From positions 5,540,501 to 5,604,500 of the forward strand of contig BRKX01000006.1 in the NCBI GenBank assembly GCA_026008535.1: a stretch of 64,000 nucleotides of DNA. The letters run 5' to 3'. Positions 1-12,013 of the stretch are shown here, one piece after another. The notes under the pieces were generated by a model. It had not been told where the DNA came from and did no database searches. It saw nothing but the letters and a program-made list of their open reading frames with translations. Position 1 is the stretch's first letter. Every line of letters starts with the position of its first letter. The stretch is from Perilla frutescens (lineage: Eukaryota; Streptophyta; Magnoliopsida; Lamiales; Lamiaceae). A program made the position numbers and the translations under genes.

Positions 1-1690
1 TTCTTTTTTTGCATTGCTAATAAATGTCTTGATAATGCTAATTTTACTGTCTGTGGTGCTAATATAGCTCGTTATACTGCTAATAAGACGTTTACTTTTA
101 ATGAGAATGCATTACATTTAGTTATTAACAATATTATGAGGTTATATGTTTACTTTAATGATAATATGTTTCAATTACTACAAAATATTAATTTTGTATA
201 ATGCTAATATACATACTGCTTATATTCTCTTTTTTGAGTGAAAGATAAGTCTAAAATGAGAGATAACTATGTTAAAATTGTAAAATAATAGTGCTTAAAA
301 ATAAGTGGGAGTATGGTTAATTAGGGAGAAAATGACATTTTTTATGCTAATGCTAAAACAGTAGGCATGCTAAAGAGGATCCGTGTTAATGCTAAAATAA
401 ATCATGACAATGCTAAAATAAGCCATGAGAATGCTAAAATAAAAAATCACAAATTCAACAACATGTAACACTAGTGTTTGTTCATGGATTTTTGAAATGC
501 CGATAACATTTTTCATGTTAATGCTAAAACAAGTGTCACACTAAACAACGATTATGTTAGTTCTAAAATAAGTTATGACAAAACTAAAACAAGTCATTAC
601 AATGCTAAAATAGGAAATGACAATTGAACAACGTGTAACAGTGTTTGTTTATAGGTTTTTTACAATGCCGATGATATTTTTTTATGGTAATACTGAGACA
701 CGACTCATGCTAAAATATGTCATGACAATGCTAAAATTAAAAAATCACAATATTTCAACTTGTAACAGTTTGTTCATGGGTTTTTTAAAATGCCGACACA
801 TTTTTCATGATAATGCTAACACAAATGTCATGCTAAAATAAGTCATGAGAGTGCTAAAATAAGCCATCAGAGTGCTAAAATAAGTCATGACAATGCTAAA
901 ATAGGAAATGATAATGTTAAAATACGAAATTTAAAAATATAAATGAAACTGATAAATTATCATGCAATAAAATAAACACAGTTTGTTGAATATTAGATTT
1001 TGTATGTGTTATGCTTACAAAAACACGAAAGAAATTGCTAAAACATCATAATATAATGCTAAATGAATGTTTATAGCAAACGGAAACTGCTAAATCAACA
1101 TAATATAATTGCTAAAAAATCAAACGAAATTTCTGAAAAATAAAAATGAACGACATATTACCTTGAGTTTTCATGCTTTCTGAAGATTTTAATGATGTTT
1201 TCGGGAGAGTTTGACGGTTGAATTCGAGTTTTTTTCAATTTCTCTTCAAATTTTTTGGCTCCTGAGTTTGCCTAAGTTCGTGGTTGCACTATATTGATAA
1301 TTTAACATGTAACAATGTTTGTTCGTAGTTTTTTTACAATGTCGATGATATTTTTTTATGCTAATGCTAAAAAAGAGTCATGCTAAAATAAGTCACGACA
1401 ATGCTAAAAAAGGCTATGATAATGCTAAAATAGAAAATGACAGTGCTAAAACCCTAAATTGAAAAATATACACGTAAATTCTGACTATTCATATATTTTC
1501 AAAATTTCTGATTTTACCCTTACTAAGATTCAGGGGCAGGGAAGTTGGGCGTTATTACGGGATTGCCACCGTATTTTTTGAATTTTAGAACATATCTTGG
1601 CTTTTCAAATAGGCGAGATCTATGACTCAGATTGGTTCTCGATTCTCATCTAGGGTGTGGTTCCTTCTAGAACCCAACCCTATATATATA
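1..1690. repeat. Array of ATGCTAAAAT-type short repeats (non-autonomous element, left end outside window)
   Basis: Short units built on ATGCTAAAATAAGTCATGAC recur from the first bases to about position 1460, mixed with longer near-repeats such as the 'aacatgtaacagtgtttgttcatgg' type block near 450-490, 620-650, 760-780 and 1300-1325. The stretch ends with a motif containing 'attgccaccg' and 'ggttct', followed by a TA microsatellite at about 1679-1703. The same architecture (ATGCTAAAAT units, then 'atgccaccg', then a 'ggttctca' end and a TA run) returns at 51265-51945. No coding capacity is visible. I infer a non-autonomous transposable element family whose class is unclear. Confidence 0.55.
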
Positions 1691-1818
1691 TATATATATA
1701 TATTAAAAATACGAAGTATATTTCCAAAGTTAAGAACCCTCACATACTGTCACTATCTACTTCGTCCAAATTGCATTAAGGCATACATTTTATTATTTGG
1801 TTTTCTTTAAGACCTAAT

Positions 1819-2301
1819 TGTTGGAAATAATCTAATGTGGACACACATGTTAAATTAAATGTGCATAAGTTGTCTTAATGTTGTCCAATTAAAGTAATCT
1901 AAATAAAGTTTTAATTTGGACTAAAGGGATATGAGGATATCATATGATCATGGAATTAAAATGTGTGGAACCCAACCCATAAGGTGATTTGCAATTTGTT
2001 GATAGAACCAAATTGCAAATAAAGGACTACTATATATATATATTAGTAGGGTTTGGTCCCCAAGTGATGGCTCACACACATAGTCTTGAGGCTATATTCC
2101 TTCATTAGCTCTCACTAAGGCAAACTAAGGGAGCCACTCACTTGGAAGATCCAAACCATCTCTTGAACAGAAGAATCTCCAAAGCATGGATTCAGGTACG
2201 CTTCTGCTTTCATGTTATGATCTTGATAATTCACATGAGAGGTCTTGGGATAGAAGTTGGTTAACTTCTTAAGGATCTTCTCCCAAATTAAAGATCCAAC
2301 A
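1819..2301 (+). repeat. 5' LTR of the Copia element
   Basis: Starts TGTTGGAAATAATC and ends AGATCCAACA, with the inverted termini TGTTGG/CCAACA. It is 483 bp and aligns end to end with 8317-8798. A short TA run and a TATA-like 'actatatatatata' segment lie near 2029-2042. Confidence 0.93.
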
Positions 2302-2303
2302 AG

Positions 2304-2316
2304 TGGTATCAAAGCC
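2304..2316 (+). other. Primer-binding site of the Copia element
   Basis: TGGTATCAAAGCC starts two bases after the LTR end. It matches the usual plant Copia site complementary to the 3' end of initiator tRNA-Met (TGGTATCAGAGC) with one change. Confidence 0.85.
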
Positions 2317-3756
2317 TATCATGTAGGATTATCGAGTATCGATTTATGTTCTCGATCTTTAGATTATGCTTTGGATTTGTTGATTTGGATCTGTTATGAT
2401 TTATTATTTTTTGAATTTCTAGAATTATTTTTGGATTTATGCTTCTGTTGTTAAACCTAGAAAATTCGAAAAATATTGAGGGTTTTGGGGCTATGAGTTT
2501 CCAAGCGAGATTTCAGTCGATTATGGTGTTGAATCAGTCTATTAATTGAGGAGAAATGTCGATCTTGCCGAGATGAGTGTTTTGGTATGTGGATTGATGA
2601 AAATCAGAGGTCGAAGACATAGATTTTCGAACATGCAAAACGGAGTTTGTTGATGTTCGATGCAGGCGACATCAGTCGCGTTTTTTTATCAGATTCTGGC
2701 CATTCAAGTCAACATCTTGGGCAATTGAAGGCTGGGCTTTGTTCTTCTCGAAGAGACAAACGTTTTGATGTATGGCATGATCCCCCAATTCAGCCTGTAG
2801 CCGACAAATTTCAACGGCTAAGTTGAGAAATCGCGCTGTTCGCACAATAGCAACAAGGTCAACTTGCAGACGCGATTCCTTCCACTCCAAATGTCTGATT
2901 TCAACGTGCGACCTACCGTTGGAAAATCCCCTTGAGTGTAGAACACATTATTCTTGGGTTTGTAGCATTTGGTAGCCGATTCAGACACAGACCAGGCAAG
3001 AACAGAGACTGACCTGTGCACTGATCAACGATCTTGCAGCTGAGATTTTGGGACTTTTCAGTGATGAATTTAAGACAATGAACACTTGAAATTAATGGAC
3101 TCGGAGTGAGCTTTCTAATGGTGTTCTCAATTTTAGGATTCGTCAACATTTTGGGAGTCAATTGAAGTGTTTAGTGAACATAGAGCTCGCATCGAACTTA
3201 GGATTCACTTTAAGGATTTAGGATTCTTCCTAAATTAATTTTCAGAATCAAGTTTAAGGCCACGTGCTTTCTGAAATTTTTTTTGGACCCCCTATAATTA
3301 AATAATACATGTATTATGTGCAAATACATGTTTTCGATCATTAATTATTCAATTTGTTTGGTACATTTCACGTTTCTATTTGTTTGGTCTAATATTGGAA
3401 GTGAACTAATTGAAACATGAATTTGCCAAAGTGACCTCTCTGTGTAGATTTGTTCACGAAAAATGTTAGATATTTGTGTGAGTGTATATTCATGCGGGTA
3501 TTTAACCGACCCTTAGGAAGGTTAATACTTGGCCGAAGTACACAAACACCTGTGGTGATAAATACGTGACAATTATCAGGTTGTCTATGTGAACAATATT
3601 TCGGCTCAAAGGAAGGCTATTGTTTGACATGATTTATTGTCAGCATTTGATCACTACAAGAGGCGACCACTTATAAGTTAATATTATTGTCCAAAGATTT
3701 GATATTAATGTTGTGCAGGTGCCTCGAGATGTTACCAACTTATTTGAACTTAATGA
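2317..3756 (+). other. Long untranslated leader of the Copia element
   Basis: About 1.4 kb between the primer-binding site and the first recognisable gag residues. No conserved protein can be read in any frame, and the short frames here look like chance. A leader of this length is common in plant Copia families. Confidence 0.5.
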
Positions 3757-4661
3757 TTGAATGTTAAGGTTAATGTGAGCATGGAAGTTAATTTTGGTTT
3801 CGTTCTTTGTTCAGCTATGGTATCTGCTACTTCTGTTTCTGCTAATACCAACAACATTCCCATGCTTAATGGGTCAAACTTCAAGGATTGGAAAGAAAAC
3901 ATTCTAATCATTTTGGCCTGCATGGATCTTGACTATGCACTAAGGGTTGAGCAACCCATTCTCTGACGGATGCAAGTTTTGCAAATGAAAAACGGAACTT
4001 TGAGAAGTGGAATCGCTCAAATCGCGTTAGTCTGATGATAATTAAGCGTGGCATTCTAGTAGCCTTTTGAGGCACAACATCTAAAGAGATTGCTATGGGC
4101 AGTGAGTTCCTTGTAGAAATTGAAAAGCGTTTTGTGAAAAACGATAACGCTGAGACAAGTTCGCTTTTAGCCAACTTGATCTCACTAAAGTATAAGGGCA
4201 AGAGAAACATAAGGGAGTACATCATGCAGATATCTCATATCCCTTCAAAATTAAGGGCACTAAAGCTTGAGGTGTCTGAGGACTTACTCGTGCATTTAGT
4301 GCTAATATCGCTTCCTGCACAATTTGGTCAATTTAAGGTCAGTTATAACTGTCAAAAGTAGAAATGGACTCTTAATAAGCTCATCTCATACTGTGTGCAA
4401 GAGGAAGAAAAATTGAAGCGTGAAAGAACTGAGGTTGCTCAACTGGCTAGTACATTTAAAGACAAGGGCAAAAGAAAGAAAGAATTTGAGAAAGCTGCTA
4501 AGGATAAGGGTCCAACACAAAAGAAACATAAAGATCAAAATTCAGATGACTGTTTCTTTTGTGACAAACTTGAAAACATGAAGAAGAATTGTACCAAATA
4601 TCGCGCTTGGCGCGCTAAAAATGGTACATTCCTTACTTTGGTCTTTCTGAGGTTAATTTAG
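3757..4661 (+). pseudogene. Copia gag, broken
   Basis: Three fragments in different frames give a UBN2/DUF4219-type gag. The first has the N-terminal motif around 'MLNGSNFKDWKENI' (3860-3900). The core contains 'SLLANLISLKYKGKRNI' (4165-4220). A lysine-rich tail leads into a zinc knuckle near 4550-4590. The knuckle reads CFFC-DKLE-N-MKKN-C: the histidine of the CCHC box is replaced by asparagine, so zinc binding should be lost. Stops or frame changes lie near 3966, 4070 and 4362. The family role is to build the virus-like particle; this copy is dead. Confidence 0.85.
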
Positions 4662-4679
4662 CTTCAGTACCTAGAAACA

Positions 4680-6105
4680 CTTTGTGGTTAGATTCTGGTG
4701 CTACCACTCATAAGTGTTTCAATGCAGGGTTGCCTGAGCTACCGAAAGCCAATTGATGGTGAAAGATACATCTATGTGGGCAACAACAAATCAGTAGAAG
4801 TGGAGGCGATAGGGCATTTTAGATTATTGTTAGGAACCATCTACTTTTTGGATTTGAAAGACACTTTTATTGTACCGTCATTTAGACAGAATTTGTTATC
4901 TATTTCCTTATTAGACAAATACGGTTTTTCTTGTTCATTTGGAAATAGCCAGTTTAGTCTTTCTATAAATTTAAATTCAGTTGGTACTAGTTCATTAAGT
5001 GTTTATGATAATCTATATATGCTTGATACTATTGCTTCATATAATAAAACATTGCATGTTGAATCTAGAGGTACTAAGCGAAAATTAAATAAGAAAAATT
5101 CGGCAAAATTATGGCACAAACACTTAGGTCATATCTCAAAACCCAGAATTGAGAGACTTGTGTCAGAAGGTATTTTGGATACACTTGACTTTTCAAATCT
5201 TGATGTTTGTGTTGAGTGTATCGAAGGAAAACAGACCAAAAATAAAGAGATTAGGAGCCAATAGAACTACGGACATCTTACAAATGATGCATACAGATAT
5301 TTGTGGACCATTCCCTTTGGCTTCTTGGAATGGTCAATGGTTTTTTGTATCATTTATAGACGATTACTCACGATTTGGCTACCTATATCTAATTCATGAA
5401 AAATCAGAGGCATTGGACATGTTCAAAGTTTTTAAGGCTGAAGTTGAGAATCAACTCAACAAAAGAATTAAGTCTGTCAGATCTGATCGTGGTGGTGAGT
5501 ACTACGTCAGATATGATGGTTCAGGAGAACAACGTCCAGGACCTTTTATTATCTTTCTAGATGAATGTGGAATCGTCCCACAGTACACAATGCTGGGGAC
5601 GCCTAGCATGAATGGTGTTGCTGAAAGACAAAATGAGACTCTAAAGGATATGGTGAGGAGTATGATTAGTCATTCATCCTTGCCAGTATCACTCTAGGGA
5701 GAAGCACTAAAGACTGCAACTTATATTCTCAATAGGGTACCAACTAAAGCAACTGCTAAAACACCTTTTGAGCTTTGGATTGGGCGAAAGCCTAGTCTGA
5801 AGCACTTTCATATATGGGGATGTCCAACTGAGGCTAGGCCTTATAGGCCAAATGAGAAAAAATTGAACTCCAAAACAGTTAGCAGCTACTTTGTTGGTTA
5901 TTCAGAAAAATCAAGGGGTTTTAAGTTTTATGATCCTACTAGAAAATCTATTTTTGAGACGGGAAATGCAGTATTCTTTGAGGAAGTTGAGTTTGGGGGA
6001 GAAATAAGGTTAGAGACATTACTTTTGAGGAAGAATCAGTTTCGATTCCTACTACTGCTTCTGGTGATGTTCAGGTTTCTTTACCTATCATTACTCGAGA
6101 AGTAG
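4680..6105 (+). pseudogene. Copia protease and integrase, broken
   Basis: An aspartic protease signature 'LWLDSGATTH' lies at about 4682-4711, directly before a frame change. The gag-pre-integrase zinc region has 'LWHKHLGHIS' (5110-5140) and 'CVECIEGKQ' (5209-5235). The integrase core follows with 'HTDICGPF' (5290-5313), 'SDRGGEY' (near 5482) and 'GVAERQNETLKDMVR' (5620-5660), so all three acidic catalytic residues can be read. There is a frame change near 5250 and a stop at 5695-5697. A C-terminal piece ('YFVGYSEKSRGFKFYDP') continues at 5863-6105. Confidence 0.85.
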
Positions 6106-6107
6106 GT

Positions 6108-7780
6108 TTGGAACCTCAACAGGGTGATGTTGAAAATCTCCCCACTCAGGTTGATGTAACAATTCAGGAAGAACAAACTCAACAACCTCAAGAGCTAATG
6201 CCATTAAGGAAGTCCACTAGAGAGAGGAGAAATCATATTTCGGATAATTTTGAAGTATATCTCCAAGAAAATAAGGAAAATAATGGATTGATGGAAAGTG
6301 ATCCTATCAACTTCCATCAAACCATGAAGGATTCAAACTCTCTAAAGTGGATTGATACCATGAATGATGAGTATAAGTCAATGCAAGACAATCAAGTTTG
6401 GGATCTTGTCTCATTACCAAAAGTGTGAAACCCATTGGTTGCAAATGGATTTTTAAGACCAAGAGGGATTCACATGGTAATGTGGAAAGATATAATGCCC
6501 GTCTTGTAGCAAAATGACTTACTCAGAGGGAAGGCATTGATTTTAAAGAGACTTTCTCTCCGGTTTCTTCGAAAGACTCTTTCAGGATAATTATGGCATT
6601 AGTTGCACATTTTGATCTAGAGTTGCATCAGATGGATATAAAGAGATCGTTTCTTAATGATGACATTAATGAGATGATATATATGGTGCAACCAGAAAAC
6701 TTTGTGTCTGGAGACCCAAAGTCTAATAGTTTACAAACTAAGGAAATCCATTTGTGGGCTCAAGCAGGCTTCTCGTTAGTGGAACCACAACTTTTATCAA
6801 TTGATAGTCTTGTTCAGTTTTAAGGCAAACACTATTGATGATTGTGTGTATCACAAGTTTAGTGGGAGTAAATGTATTTTTATGGTTTTATATTTGGATG
6901 ACGTTTTGCTTGCCACTAATAACTCAAGTTTGCTACACGAAACTAAGAAATTCCTATCAAAGAATTTTGAAATGAAAAATCTTGGAGAAGCATCTTTTGT
7001 ATTAGGGATCCAGATACATCGAGATCGTTCTCGGGGTATTCTAATATTATCACAAAAGAGCTACATTGAGAAAGTGTTGTAAAGATTTGGCATGCAGAAC
7101 TGCAAACCATGTGATACCCCTATATCTAAAGGAGACAAATTTAGTCTCAATCAGTGCCCTAAAAGTGATATAGAGATTAAGAAGATGCAGAAGATTCCAT
7201 ATGCTTCAGCCGTTGGAAGTCTAATGTATGCTCGGGTCTGTACAAGACCGGATATGGCGTTTGTGGTTGGTATGTTAGGAAGATATTTAAGCAACCCAGG
7301 AATGGATCACTGGAAAACAGCCAAAAGAGTTATGATGTACTTATAGAGAACGAACGATTACATGTTCACATACAGAAAAATCAGATCAATTGGAGATCAT
7401 TAGGTATTCTGATTCTGATTTTGCTGGATGCCAAGATAGTAGGAGATCCACTTCAGGCTACATTTTCTTATTCGGTGGGGGAGCCATTTCTTGGAGAAGT
7501 GCTAAGTAGATACTTATAGCATCTTCTACCATGGCAGCTGAATTTGTAGCATGTTTTGAGGCATCCAATCATGGAATATGGCTGCGAAATTTTATCACTG
7601 GGTTGCGCATTATTGAGAATGTGGAAAGATCATTAAGGTTAAATTGTGACAATAATTCATTTCAATAACAACAGGAGCTCTTGTAAGTCAAAACACATTG
7701 ACATTAAGTTCATGGTTGTGAAGGAAAGAGTACAGAGTGGACAAATTATTATAGAGCATATCGGTACAGACTTAATGATT
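6108..7780 (+). pseudogene. Copia reverse transcriptase and RNase H, broken
   Basis: The RT N-terminal region includes 'DNQVWDLVSLPK' (6390-6425). It is followed by 'LELHQMDIKRSFLNDDI' (6618-6668), the catalytic 'YLDDVLLATNN' (6888-6920) and 'GILILSQKSYIEKVL' (7036-7080). RNase H is visible as 'YASAVGSLMYARVCTRPDMA' (7200-7257), then 'SDFAGCQDSRRSTSGYIF' (7419-7470). Stops or frame changes occur at about 6428, 6515, 6823, 7082, 7346 and 7507. The tail 'GLTPKVFHEHTACMGVTSF' (7831-7886) lies beyond a CTAA repeat expansion. Confidence 0.85.
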
Positions 7781-7788
7781 GCGGATCC

Positions 7789-7789
7789 G

Positions 7790-7829
<40 letters not shown>

Positions 7830-7831
7830 GG
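7789..7831 (+). repeat. (CTAA)n microsatellite inside the 3' end of Copia pol
   Basis: About ten CTAA units sit where the family has a Pro-Leu-Thr-Lys-Gly stretch. The flanking bases still encode the upstream 'ADPLT' and downstream 'GLTPKVFHEH' residues, so the repeat expanded within coding sequence. Confidence 0.85.
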
Positions 7832-8304
7832 GATTAACACCCAAGGTCTTTCATGAGCATACTGCTTGTATGGGTGTTACATCATTTTAGGATACTTTGG
7901 TTCAGTGGGAGTCTGTGATATGATATTGCTCTATAATGTACTTCAGACACATTTTGTGTATTCAGTTTTCTGTACAGAAATAAAGTATTCAGTTATAACA
8001 CTCTGTCTCTTTATTTTGATTAAGGTTGATCTCATTAAGGATTAAGGTGGACCAGTTGGAAATAGGCATGTTAGATCACATTACATGTAATTTCCATGCC
8101 ACACATCCATGATTGATCTATGTCATTTGGTTATACTTGTATATGTGATTACTGTTGGGTTTATTCGCGCATAAAGTGATGACAACCTCTCTAGTCCTAT
8201 GCTTGCATGATCAATGGACGAGGTTGTTTTGAGATACCCCTATATATGACAACAAAGTTTGAGCTCATAAGGTATTGCATATTTGTTCGGTAACATATGT
8301 AGTC

Positions 8305-8315
8305 CAAGTGGGAGA
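8305..8315 (+). other. Polypurine tract of the Copia element
   Basis: AAGTGGGAGA lies immediately before the 3' LTR, the expected place and composition for the plus-strand primer. The noncoding interval 7890-8304 between the pol remains and this site shows no further gene. Confidence 0.8.
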
Positions 8316-8316
8316 T

Positions 8317-8798
8317 TGTTGGAAATAATCTAATGTGGACACACATATGTTAAATTAAATGTGCATAAGTTGTCTTAATGTTGTCCAATTAAAGTGATCT
8401 AAATAAAGTTTTAATTTGGACTAAAGGGATATGAGGATATCATATGATCATGGAATTAAAATGTGTGGAACCCAACCCATAATGTGATTTGCAATTTGTT
8501 GAGGGACCAAACTGCAAATAAAGGACTACTATATATATATTAGTAGGGTTTGGTCCCCAAGTGATGACTCACACACATAGTCTTGAGGCTATATTCCTTC
8601 ATTAGCTCTCACTAAGACAAACTAAGGGAGCCACTCACTTGGAAGATCCAAACCATCTCTTGAACACAAGAATCTCCAAAGCATGGATTCAAGTACGCTT
8701 CCGCTTTCGTGTTATGATCTTGATAATCCACATGAGAGGTCTTGGCATAGAAGTTGGTTAATTTCTTAAGGATCTTCTCCCAAATTAAAGATCCAACA
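8317..8798 (+). repeat. 3' LTR of the Copia element
   Basis: 482 bp, starts TGTTGGAAATAATC and ends AGATCCAACA. It is near-identical to the 5' LTR, differing by scattered substitutions and small indels (for example an extra AT at the start and a changed 'gttgaggga' segment). It is followed by the target duplication CTAAT. Confidence 0.93.
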
Positions 8799-8803
8799 CT
8801 AAT

Positions 8804-10395
8804 CTATTTAATTTGTCGGTAGGTAGGTGGATTTTTAATTCTTTTTATTAACCTTGTCATATATATTTACACAAGAGTATGAAATCATGATATATAATCG
8901 TTTAATAATTAATTACCGTAGCTATTTATAATTAATATATATGATCAATTTATTTATTTAGGGAACATGTATTTCTTAATATGGTGATATGATTTGAAGT
9001 TTGATTAATCAGATTGAATTGGTCAAAGTCTACGTATAAAAAATACACGCGCGCTATTGGATTTTAATACTAGTATTTACGTATGAATTCGATCACTTAA
9101 ATATTTGCAACTAGTTACAAACTAAATTTATTTGAAATCAAAGACAATTCAGACCTAGATATACAAAAATCGGACAGATTCCAATATTAGAATTTCCAAC
9201 TTTGATTTCTTAAAGTAATAAATATAATAAAACAAAAAATAAAATAAAATCGTGGTTCGATATATCTAAATAATTTGAGAATTGAAAGAGATCTGTGAGA
9301 GAGTGAATAAGAAGCATCCATGGAGATAGCCATGTGGCATATTTCGTCCACATTTTGCGCACACGTCGATTTCGCAGTTGACATCGACACTTCCAATTTC
9401 AATTATTATTCATTTTTACTTTAATTCAGCCCTTAATTATGATTTTCCTTTTGTTAAGATCGTATATTTCTCCGTGTGATTTATGGATTATTATATAAGA
9501 ATATTAATGAAGCTGTTTACATCTCATATATAGTAGCCGAGGATTTTGCACGCTCTACTCTTTCAAATAATAGTATATTTTTCTTTTTTGTTTACAGAAA
9601 ACAAAACATTTTTTTACGGCAATTCACAACATATGCCACAAAATCTACATATATAATATATTTGGTTTTGAATTTTCATATATATGGCCTCGTACGTATA
9701 TTTTTAATTTTTCTGTTTCTAGATGACATGAAATTTATCAAATCAAAATTATTTCCCTTCTTGAGGGTGAACTAGGGATTTTTTTTTTACTCACACACCT
9801 GATCTGATCGCATTGAGGATATTGAAATCCATAATTTTTGGTCTCCAAGCAATATCAATTCATTACTAGGCCATCCCCACTGGGACGAATTGGGGGAATT
9901 ATAGTTGCACAACCAATAATAATAACAATTGTAACAACTACTAAAATAATAGAGAGAGTTAATTATATTTTAAATTAAATCATATGACTTTTAGTTACCC
10001 TCTACATATGTATGCACCGGACATTGCCGAAGGCCTTGCATGGAGATGCGATGGCGGACGATCATTCAGTTGGAAGCGTCTCACTTGGAATAGGCGATCT
10101 AAAGTTGGGTCAGACGAATTGCTAATGGTGTGACACAATCGTTGGCGTCTTTAGCTATTCATAAATGGTTGTATTTTAGTTTATTAGAGTTTTAATATAG
10201 TAAGGGTTGTGAGAACAAAAAAGTCTAAAAAAATATATTTATATTTTAATTAATTTATGGGGGTTGTGAATAGAAAATTGGGAGGTTGTGAATAGAATTA
10301 CCCTTTATAATAAACTCTTGAAGGATATATAGAGTTAATACCAATACAACTTTGAAAACCCTAAGTTGAAGCCTACGACCACCCCCACCCCTACT
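8804..10395. other. AT-rich intergenic DNA, no gene recognised
   Basis: No conserved protein, RNA gene or transposon end could be read on either strand. Short open frames at 9187-9402 (minus) and 9476-9775 (plus) have low-complexity, hydrophobic translations and no family features. Confidence 0.5.
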
Positions 10396-10553
10396 CAGGC
10401 CCGGTTATAAGGGAGTGCAAGGTGATCCATTGCACCGGACCCAACATTTTTGAGGGAAAAAAAAATACATTTAAATACTGTAAACCTAATAAATTAAAAT
10501 ATAAAAATAATAAATTCTTCCTTTACACCACAGCGGCGCCATTACCATCATTC

Positions 10554-10591
<38 letters not shown>

Positions 10592-10697
10592 TCTCCATTA
10601 ATTCATCGACAATTTAGAGAAAAAAAATTTAATTTTCAGACTTTGATTCTGAAACTTTTCATCTTTCATGTTGAACTCTCAACAATTTTATTTAGGC

Positions 10698-11094
10698 AGA
10701 AACTTACATGCACTAGATGTATATGAGCTTATATCAGATGGTCAATGCATTTGACCGATTCAAAAAGAGTCAACGCGCGTTGACTTGATTAACCCGCAAA
10801 AAAATAAATGGTAAAATAGGTGATACTTTTTGATAGTTTTTGAATTTTGAGTGATCCTTTTTAGTGTTATGATTGATACTGATTTTGAGAGGTTTTTTTA
10901 TTTATTTATTTTGGTTGGTACTTTTTAAGAATATATGTGATATTTTTGGGCTTTTGAATGATATTTTTTAGTGTTACATTTGATATTGATTTTGAAGCAT
11001 TTCTTTTTTTTTAGTTGGCCGGGTCAACACGCGTTTTTCAGCGTTGACCCGGTCAATGCGCCTGATGCTGCACCTAGTGCACACAAGTGCTTCT
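10698..11094. mobile_element. Foldback MITE with GTTGACC/GGTCAAC subterminal motifs, copy 1
   Basis: The left arm contains 'catgcactagatgtatatgag' followed by GGTCAATGCATTTGACC. The right arm, read on the minus strand, contains 'tgtgcactaggtgcagc' followed by CGCATTGACCGGGTCAAC. The interior is AT-rich with repeated 'tgatactttt' phrases. A similar element with the same order of motifs lies at 59719-60077. No coding potential. Confidence 0.6.
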
Positions 11095-12013
11095 CTTTTA
11101 TTTATTCTCTCCTTTCCATAGAAGAAACTATTCCTCTCAAGTTATGATTTATCATCTCTTCCGCTGCTGATCTCCTTAGATCTGCTTGTTCAATATTTAT
11201 AAAAAAAAGATTGTCATTCATCTCTTTCGGTACTGCAAAAAAACTACCGTGCATCTCTTCTGTTGCTGCAACTACTGCATAGTGCAATTCAACTTCGAGT
11301 AATATTTTTCTTCAATTTCTTCGAGCTTGAAATTAGAAAGATGGGCATTTATGGGTCGAAGCCAAAAGGGTGTGTGGGGATGAAGGGAAAGTTGAATTTT
11401 CAAAAAAAGCTCACGAATCAGAAAACGACAAGAGTTAAAAAAAAATGAATTCTGCAGACTGTAAATAATCAACATCTTGCAGAACCCTCCAAGCAGAAGG
11501 ACTTTTCTTAATTCTTACAACAACAAATCTTGTATTTCAAGGTTCTGATTTATTTTTATTTGAGTGTATGCAGAAATCCAAATTTTGATTTAGTTGAGGG
11601 AAGAAATTCTCCTCCATTTCATATTTAAAAGTTGTATGAATTTAAAATGGGAAATTATGTGACTGATCTTATGAGATTAAAACTAATGGAGCAATTTATG
11701 CCTTGTCCTTTTTTTTTTCAAAAGAACACCCCTAGAAGGGGTGGGGCATTTGGCACCATGCTCAGCCAGTATATATATGATAAATCATCTCGTACAAAGT
11801 CATGGGCAGGATGTGTCCCAAAAGTGAACATACCCCTAACCAAGTACTAGAAAATGTAACGAAAGAACCAAAAATGAGAAGATGTAGCCACAGACCGAAT
11901 GCTATCCCCTAAACTAAAGGAAGGACTCAAACGTGAAGCACAGTCATAGACTGACTGCAACTCTAAACAAGAACAAAACATCCACAAATAGACAATGCAA
12001 AGAATGACCACCA

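Larger units (their letters stand above)
1819..8798 (+). mobile_element. Complete Ty1/Copia LTR retrotransposon, coding region decayed
   Basis: Two direct LTRs (1819-2301 and 8317-8798) bracket a gag-pol region in the Copia domain order (gag, protease, integrase, RT, RNase H). The element is flanked by a perfect 5-bp target duplication CTAAT at 1814-1818 and 8799-8803. LTRs begin TGTTGG and end CCAACA. A primer-binding site follows the 5' LTR and a polypurine tract precedes the 3' LTR. The LTRs differ by only about 15 substitutions by eye, yet the coding region has many stops and frameshifts, so this copy cannot make its own proteins. Confidence 0.95.

Noticed and set aside
11102..11475. Small overlapping open frames on both strands
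   Set aside because: No family features, low-complexity composition, and they lie inside a probable transposon.
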